Source of the DNA: Cladorhizidae sp. MBARI D1340-BT2 | Lineage: Eukaryota > Porifera > Demospongiae > Poecilosclerida > Cladorhizidae | NCBI GenBank assembly: GCA_028752905.1 | Contig: JAQNBH010000003.1 | Location: 3,652,204 to 3,716,203, forward strand | Length of the DNA: 64,000 nt | Direction: 5' to 3' | Part shown: positions 22,207 to 30,700 of the stretch, piece after piece | Layout of the letters: each line of letters starts with the position of its first letter | Numbering within the stretch: position 1 is the stretch's first letter | Made by a program: the position numbers and the translations under genes | The notes under the pieces: generated by a model | What the model was told of the DNA's origin: nothing | The model's input: only the letters and a program-made list of their open reading frames with translations | The model's database searches: none

Positions 22207-24212
22207 TGTAATCTTTTTTTTTTGTTAGCTTGTTTTGTTACAAATTAATATTCTAATACTACAAGTAAGTACCTACTACTAATATACTACCAAAAATAAA
22301 TAGAAATAAGAAAAAAATGGTGTACTTCCTACAGTGTCTCTGGGGAGGGGGAATGCAGTGTGGGTGGAGTCAGTGGGAGGGTATGCGGAATGAACCTGCT
22401 TTTCTTGTAACTATGGTTGTCTTGTTTATATTTCTTAATATTTCTTAAAAGTAACAATAACAATAGCATTAACACAACACAACAATGATTAATAATAATA
22501 ATAATAATAATAACAACAACAACAACAACAATTATAATTATAATAATAATGGGGTATCCATCATACCCTACCGTATTCTTGTGTGGGATGCTTCGTGTGG
22601 ACTTCTCTGTACCTTCTTATGCCAACCTACTATATACTGAAGGTGCAGGTGTAGCGGCCAATAGAGCCAAGTCCTTGAAGAAGAGAAATTATGTGAACAT
22701 TGCTTCTGTCTCTTTGGTTCCCATTAGGATAGAAACTACTGGAGTGTTTGGTACGGAGACATCTTGTTTTTGGGAGGGAGTTGGTGGCCATCTAAAATGT
22801 GGTTGGTTTTATTTTTTGAATGCATGGTTGCCTAGTCATCATTAGTGTCTTTTACCACGCAACTATTGGTTTAGGGGGGTTCACTACCCCAAAAAAACAA
22901 CAAAAAACCACAACTTCTCTCTGCTCCAGAATTTTTATTTGAAATCTTGTATGATGTGTACCTATACACAGACCTACCTTCTGGTGCTGTGCCAACTACC
23001 CAGCTATAACTAATCCGGACTTAGTGAACATTTAATATTTCACGAGGACCGTCATATTTGGAGACTAGTTTACTTTGGGATTTCACAACTTACAAAGTAG
23101 GCATTTTATGGTATTTTATGGTTGAACTGACCATACCATTAAAAAAACACCAAAAGTGGTATACATATTATACATACTAGAAAAATCAAGAATAGGGAGG
23201 GGAAGTTTGGTCTGTCCTATATAGGCCGCTTCCTAGGGGGATGACTAGAATCACTGGTTTGCTTCCCTTGTCGGTCTCCGTGGCCATTGAAACTCACTAT
23301 TACGTGAAGCGTCTTCTTCGCAAATCGGGAGTAATCAAGTTAGTATAAGTCCAGAATGGAGCATCCAAATCTTGTCCAATTTGGAAGGCAGCATCTTGCA
23401 TGTACTGTCATCATATTTTTGGGGGGGGGGGGAAATGATTTTTTTTTTTGGTGTGTGTGGGTAGTGGACCCCGCTTAATGTTTAATTTCAAATTTCGCAA
23501 TAGAAAATATTACAAAATGACAACGGGGAAGCAGCCATTGAGATCATTATTATGATGAAGAAGAGTTCCTTTCCCATTACAGTCCCCAATCCCTCTTGAT
23601 ATCTTCAACCTTGTTTAATTGTCGACCCTTTACCTTCCCATCCCATTATACCCTAGTGGATATACAATTTTGATACTTTCACCTAGATAAGTCATTGCCT
23701 CATCCCATTGCGACCCTCTCAACCACTGTGATGTTAACCCAGTGTTCCCACAGAGCTGTTAACCTACTCAAATCTGCCTCAACCTAGCGTGGTGTTGGTC
23801 CAGCGTGTCCTATAGAGCTATTGTCGACCTACTCTAACCTGCCTCAACCCAGCGTGATGATGGCCTTAAAATGGTCAACCTGCCTCAATTACCCAGTGTA
23901 ACATCATCATCATTAAGGCTTCAACGTGCTTCAGCTTATTGGTTGATTACTTGTGTGACTTCAGCTTGACCACTGACCTAGCTGAGGAAGAACAGATACT
24001 CTCTCTCCCTCACTCATCGCATAACTGAAACTTATATAATATGTACTTGAGGAACAGATTCCAAATGCAAATCTGAAGTTGGCCAAAATAGTATTAACAA
24101 GAACAACTGTTAGTTTGTCCTGAGTTGCTGTCATCATTATCTCCCCACGTCCACACATCTCCGGTCACCGCTCCCCTTCAGTCTCCTCCCCTTCCTCTTC
24201 TCTTCTCACCTG
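22207..24212. other. Spacer of duplication unit C
   Basis: Shortened and more diverged version of the A/B spacer. An AAT/AAC tract at 22495-22550 joins directly to the ggggtatccatcatacc block. Apart from the MITE listed separately, nothing coding is seen. Confidence 0.7.
22874..23474. mobile_element. 601-bp Harbinger-like MITE
   Basis: The left end GGGGGGTTCACTACCCC and the right end read inward, GCGGGGTCCACTACCCAC, form an imperfect inverted repeat. Flanks are TTA at 22871-22873 and 23475-23477. The corresponding sites in copies A (9342-9344) and B (16206-16208) are empty with one TTA. A 3-bp TWA duplication with G-rich ends fits PIF/Harbinger. No transposase is present. Confidence 0.85.
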
Positions 24213-24262
24213 CATGATCTCGTCCACTTCCTCGCTTCGATCTTCCACTTTTGCCACCACTT

Positions 24263-24510
24263 TCATTTTCTTGTCCCCCACTCTGACATCTTCAGCTTCT
24301 TCTCTACTTTCATCACATCCTCATCATCTCTCACTTCCTTAATCTCTTCTTTCGCTTCCTTCTCCTCTTTCACTTCCTTCATTTCCTCTCTCACTTCCGA
24401 AACCTCCCCCATGGTCTCCAACTCCTCAATAACCTCCACATTCCAATCGTCTCCTATTCTTCTGTCAATTCCTCTCCCAGCCTCCTCCTCCTCCTTTCGG
24501 TCGATCTCTC
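24263..24510 (-). other. Glu/Lys-rich open stretch just downstream of the BORCS5 stop
   Basis: A frame reading from 24550 to 24263 is highly charged (EEMKEVKEEKEAKEEIKE). It overlaps the end of BORCS5 exon 6 in another frame. It could be 3' UTR with purine-rich bias, or an alternative C-terminus reached by frameshift or splicing. No family is recognised. Confidence 0.35.
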
Positions 24511-24782
24511 TCACATCGCTCTCCTCATCATTCCTCTCTCCATCGCACATTCTTCCTCTGTGAGCACCTGTTTCGTGGCTCGATGTTCAAACTGTCCCTC
24601 TGTGTCCAACTCTCCCTCTGTGTCCAACTCTCCCTCGCAATCCTCCAAGTCAGGCAGGGGTCTTAGGACGAATACTTCCAGCCTCTGGTCATGTGGTAGC
24701 TGGTTGTTAAGGAACTGCACTATGGGGATGCAGTGGGCAAGGGAAGTGCTGATGTACTCCATGATCCTGACCAGGTCATCAA
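24511..24782 (-). CDS. BORCS5: BORCS5 exon 6 (terminal)
   Basis: Begins after ACATGTAG at phase 1, completing a Val codon, and reads DDLVRIMEYISTSLAHC then NNQLPHDQRLEVFVLRPLPD, the conserved C-terminal block. It then runs about 45 residues beyond the usual family end. This extension has a duplicated GELDTE motif and stops at TGA (24513-24511). Confidence 0.85.
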
Positions 24783-27700
24783 CTACATGTAGCAAATAAC
24801 AGTATATCACAAGACAAATCAATCAATCTGTGAAAGCACTATTATAATTGTTGAAAAAAATCTTTCAATTCAGCAAAAATATTAAGTGCTGCATATTTGG
24901 AATAGGCCATCACATGCAACCGCAAAGAGCTTAGCTAGAACCATCTTAGGCCAGGTAGTCTACCAACATCCACTTGACATACTGTCGTCATGTGGTGTTC
25001 TGGTCAGGGAGTCATCCACTAGACATAATGTCACCTGGTGCTCTGGTCAGGGAGTCTACCAACAGTTATGATCTGTCGGTCAGGTATCATGAATACAATA
25101 AACCACACCCATCACTCTGTAAACCACAAATCCACACCCATCCCCACGCCCACCTCTCTTTAGGTGTAGGCTAACCATGTCCATTCTCTCATTCCTCCGG
25201 AGTATCTGCTGAGTCACTCCGGCAGAGAACATCTCCACATCACGCAGACGACTAGCCAATGCCCTCTGGGGGAACACAAAGCAAGTACATACATATATAC
25301 ACACATATATATACACATACATACATACACACATATATACACATACATACATATATAATACATATATAATACACGACATACATACATACACACATGTATA
25401 CACATACATACATGTATACACATACATACATATGTACATACATATGTAGATTCATGCGCATATATACACAAATTTCTGGTTCTTCTATCTTTTTATAGGG
25501 TGTGGCCTTTGCAAAAGTGGGTGGACCAAGAAAAAAATTGAGGTACACCCACAACACCCCAGTACTCCCTGACTAGCCCAGTACACCCCACAACTATCCC
25601 AGTACACCTCCAGACTAGCCCAGTACACCTCCCGACTATCCCAGTACACCTCCCGACTAGCCCAGTACACCTCCCGACTATCCCAGTACACCTCCCGACT
25701 ATCCCAGTACACCTCCGGACTATCCCAGTACACCTCCCGACTATCGGGCGTTTGTGAGTCGTGTGTAGGAGGGTTGCCCTCTCCTCTGTAGTGCATTGTA
25801 TGTGTTGTATCTATGTGTTGCAGGTGTCTAAATCTACATCCCTACCTCATGCTGTCTTAGCTAGAGTCCTTGGTTGTGTTGCATGCCTATTGGGGTTGTA
25901 GCTAGTAGGGCTGATAGCCCTAGTAATTACCTCAGTACACCTCCCGACTAGCCCAGGACACCCCACAACTATCCCAGTAAACCCCCCGACTAGCCCAGTA
26001 CATACACCGACTAGCCTAGTACATCCCCTGACTAGTGCCTGGTGTTTCTTGCTAAGCTTTAAGCGGCCATTTTCATGCTGACTGATGCCTAAGTGTCCTT
26101 CCCGGGTAACCAGCTTTTATGGTCACAAACGAAAGCAAACTCTCAGCCAACATGGTAGAATGCAACGACTTCCTCCACAATCTATTTTCTCAACATTTCT
26201 GTTAAATGTTCGTCTTCATCGAAACAACAACAAATTTAAGTTGATCTTTGAGAAAACAAAAGATGCTGGCTGGTCCCCTTCCCTGTGCGGGTTATCTCTC
26301 TGCGACCCTTTACTAATGACTTGCTACACCACTAGCATGTTGGGTTAGGGGAACTAAATGACTTCCCGACTATGTCTTGTGGTGGCTGTTAAACGCGTCA
26401 ATACGTCCAGGTGTTTATCACACGAGGCAGTAAATAGAGGCACAGCAACAGGAAACCTCACAATCGTATTGGAGAGTGCGATAGCATGCCACACCTGTTT
26501 GACCCCTACTCCACATCGGATTAACCCCTACTGCACACCGGATTACTCCACACCAGTTCGACACAGATTTTAGAAATGGCTCCTTTTTCTCCTCATCCTC
26601 TCCATCGCTGGCTCTTATTTCTCCTCATCTCCTCCATCGCTGGCTCATTATTTCTCCTTCACCCTGCGAGACTTTCTCCTTAATTATAGCTGGAGTCATT
26701 CTTAGTCTGGCTCGAGAAAATAGCTCCTTCTTCGACTGGCTCACGAGACTAACTCATCCATTCTAAGTCGAAAGAATGCCAACACTCGGTATGCATTATT
26801 TAGAAGTGAGCACGTATTCACAGATAAGTGCCTGTTTTCTAGCCAGTTGCACAGCACTGAAATAATACATTGGATTGGTTAAAAACCGAACAAACAAGAC
26901 TGTACCTGTAACACGAGAGATGACCCTTTACCATATAAACTCATCCACACCATATGGATTAAATGGTAAAGGGTCGTCAAAAGACCTGTCCACACAGCAC
27001 AATGTGCGTTAATTCTTAGTGATGCACATCCATTGCGTCCACACTTAGAATTAGATTAACATGCATACACTTGAGTCCACTCCGATGGGTGTGGTTTGAG
27101 TTGAATCGGAGCAATAAGTTGAAGCATTCAAACAACTATGTGAGTGTGCTTTAAAACAAATTACATTCACTCGTGTCTTCGCGATGGCTGCAGGTTGTCC
27201 CTTCGAGATCAGGACACATTCAGTTTCATATTAGCTTTGCATGGTAAGCGTGGAGCCATAAAAACCATAAATGTTCATCTTCAAGACCTCATCTTCTTTT
27301 CTCGCATAACTTGCGTATGGTATGTCTGCTGGGCATAACTTTACTATCACAAGATCACAAGACCACAAACTGTCCAATAAATTACAAAAAACCGACCCAG
27401 TTCTTGACTCAGCACTAATCTGTTTCTCTGCTTAGGCAAACACCCGTACCGTAAATTGGTAAAGGATCATCACCTATAAATTGGTAAAGGATCATCACCT
27501 ACTACATACAGGCTTGTTGTGTGTGCAGTATCCAGTCTAGCTGAGCTGAGTCAGCAAGTACCACGAAATGATCAGTGGTTTCCTCGAAACTTTACTCGTG
27601 ACAATACTTAGCTACAACAAACCCAGGTCACTGTACACTTGTAATGCAGGTGGTTTCCTCGGGAGCTTATGGTAATAGCTAACAGCAAGAACTGAGCTGA

Positions 27701-30700
27701 GTCACCAGCATCTGCACTTTACCAAGAAGTGATCATTTGGTTTCTGTTTACTCCTGTGACAATAATTAGCATCTCAGGAAACTATATATATCTACAGTAT
27801 GTGTAATACATGTATGAACATGTATAGATGTGTCTATACATGTATGAATCTGTAGAGACATATCTATACATGTATGAACATGTATAGACATCTATATATG
27901 TATGAACATTATAGATACACCTATATATGTATGAACATGTATAGACAATCTATATACATGTATGTATGAACAATCTATATAATTATGTATGAACATGTAT
28001 AGACAATCTATATATGTAGGAACATGTCTAGACACATCTATAATATGTATATATGAACATGTATATATACATGTATGTATCAACATGTATAGACATCCTA
28101 TATATGTATGAACATATCTAGACATCTATATGTATGTATGGACATGTCTAGACACATCTATATATGTATGAACATGTCTAGACACATCTATATATGTATT
28201 AACATGTCTAGACACATTTATATAAATGTATGTATGAACATGTATAGACAATCTATATATGTATGGACATCTCCTTCTCTGTCTCTGCTGCATCTCTCCT
28301 CCTTCTCTGTCTCTGCTGCATCTCTCCTCCTTCTCTGTCTCTGCTGCATCCCTCCTCCTTCTCTGTCTCTGCTGCATATCTCCTCCTTCTCTGTCTCTGC
28401 TGCATCTCTCCTCCTTCTCTGTCTCTGCTGCATCTCTCCTCCTTCTCTGTCTCTGCTGCATCTCTCCGCCTTCTCTGTCTCTGCTGCAGCCCTCCTCCTT
28501 CTCTGTCTGCTGCATATCTCCTCCTTCTCTGTCTCTGCTGCATCTCTCCTGCTTCTCTGTCTCTGCTGCATCTCTCCTCCTTCTCTGTCTCTGCTGCATC
28601 TCTCCTCCTTCTCTGTCTCTGCTGCATCTCTCCTCCTTCTCTGTCTCTGCTGCATCTCTCCTCCTCTGTCTCTGCTGCATCCCTCCTTCTCTCTGCCACA
28701 CCTTGTATAGTTCTTGTTCTATGCTGTGCAGCTCGCGGAGTAGCCATTCTTCAGGCAGGATTCTGTATTGGTGCACATGCGTATAATCATGATGCAATCA
28801 CAGATGAAGTGGACGGTTTCCCAGGATACCCGTAGTCGAGACGAAAAAATATTTGGATCCGCACATGCGCATAACCATGACACATGAACGGACGGACAAG
28901 GCATATTATTATATAGATGATAAATAATAACATTTAGGATGTGTTAGTTCTGGTGTTACACTGAGTAACTTCTTGTAAGCGGCTGCTGCTTGACTATAAC
29001 TAACACGACAAAATTTTTTAAAAAATTGGATCGACTCGTCAAAACAAGAATAGACAACAAGCATTTACATGACCCTTTACCGGTTATGATGAAGACCAAC
29101 ATTAATACTGCTTTTTTAAACTCTGTATTATATTTGGAGTTCAAGTTCTGTATGTGTGTTGACTATGTAAGTAATTCTTGTCAGTTCTTTACTAGCCATC
29201 CAATATATATATATTTATATACATATATTTCACTTATCTTCTATAATAATATATTACACATAATTATGTTATACATGTATATGTATATATATACACACAG
29301 TATATATATATATGTATGTACATTCATATATGTGTGTATGCACATACATATGTTATACATGTATTGTATACATGCACATACATATAATAGCCCATGCTCT
29401 GTTTGGGAGGGTTTTAAAACAAATTAAAAAAATAAATGATTAACAACATATATAGCACTCAGTTATAATTAAATCATCCACCAGGTATTTAAATGTGTAT
29501 GTGTGTGTGTGGGGGGGAATGCACGCATGCACGCACGCACACACACACACAGATACCATTAAGCTATTCAACTACATATTTAAATTTAAATTTTGGTCGA
29601 AGAATTTATGTAGTAAAAATTGGGGAACGGGAGGACAGGAGGAGAGAGTAGAGGAGGGGGGGAAATGAATGATTCCATCCAATCGAACTGGGGCCGGGAT
29701 CTCGAGTAGCAAGCGAACTGCTAAACCTTTTTAAAAAGTGAACAATAATTTTCCCCTGGAACAAACACTGACCTTGAATACAAGGGGGAAAACAAGACCC
29801 ACGAACCAAAACCAAAAATACCTTTTATAGTAAGTAATAAAATACCCCCTTTTATAGTAAGAAAATACCCCCTTTTTATAGGGAGTAAATTAATTAATAA
29901 AATACCCCCTTTTATAGTAAGTAAATCAATTAATAAAATACCCCCTTTTATAGTGAGTAAATTAATAAATAAAATACCCCCTTTTATAGTAAGTAATAAA
30001 ATCCCCCTTTTAAGTAAACTAATTAATAATAAAACACACACACACATGCATGCACACATCACATGCACACATCATGGACCAGATATCTTCTTTACCATGC
30101 CTTGCTCAAGCAACATGTCAGGTCACACCATGGACCAGATGGTGACTTCACCTTGCCTTGCTCAAGCACAACATGTCAGGTCACACCATGGACCAGATGG
30201 TAACTTCACCTTGCCTTGCTCAAGCAACATGTCAGGTCACAGCATGGACCAGATGGTGACTTCACCTTGCCTTGCTCAAGCAACATGTCAGGTCACACCA
30301 TGGACCAGATGGTGACTTCACCTTGCCTTGCTCAAGCAACATGTCAGGTCACACCATGGACCAGATGGTGACTTCACCTTGCCTTGCTCAAGCAACATGT
30401 CAGCTCACACCATGGACCAGATGGTGACTTCACCTTGCCTTGCTCAAGCAACATGTCAGGTCAACCGCTTCCCTCCCAGGCTATGAGAGCCACAAGCTTC
30501 ACAATAGAGCTTGCTATGTTTATAGAACACCTTAAGCTTTTACACCTCCACCAATACTCGCTTGGTTAATCTGGACATCTGTAAGGACCGCACCATCGAG
30601 TTGGCTAGCGAATCTTGCTCCTCCTCGGTGTCCTGAACGCTAGGCAACACTGCCCTCGCTGCTGTTGCCCTCAGAGACTCCAAACTCACATACTATTGGT

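Larger units (their letters stand above)
20860..24212. repeat. Tandem duplication unit C, lacking hAT
   Basis: It follows units A and B through the spacer, but similarity stops at ctcacctgca (about 24212). There A and B jump into minisatellite and hAT sequence, while C continues into unique DNA beside BORCS5. C also lacks about 0.9 kb present at 8160-9016 in A and carries its own MITE. Confidence 0.85.

Noticed and set aside
25080..25557. Cys/Tyr/Val-rich reverse frames of 85-119 aa
   Set aside because: They translate the ACAT microsatellite; only the 25154-25265 part is coding, as BORCS5 exon 5.
26919..27505. A complete MITE bounded by the CCTTTACCA motifs
   Set aside because: No target duplication could be found at any pair of ends; kept only as a low-interest motif finding.
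28108..28835. Leu/Ser-rich and Arg/Glu-rich proteins of 145-223 aa
   Set aside because: A 27-bp array keeps all frames open; no unique domain is present.
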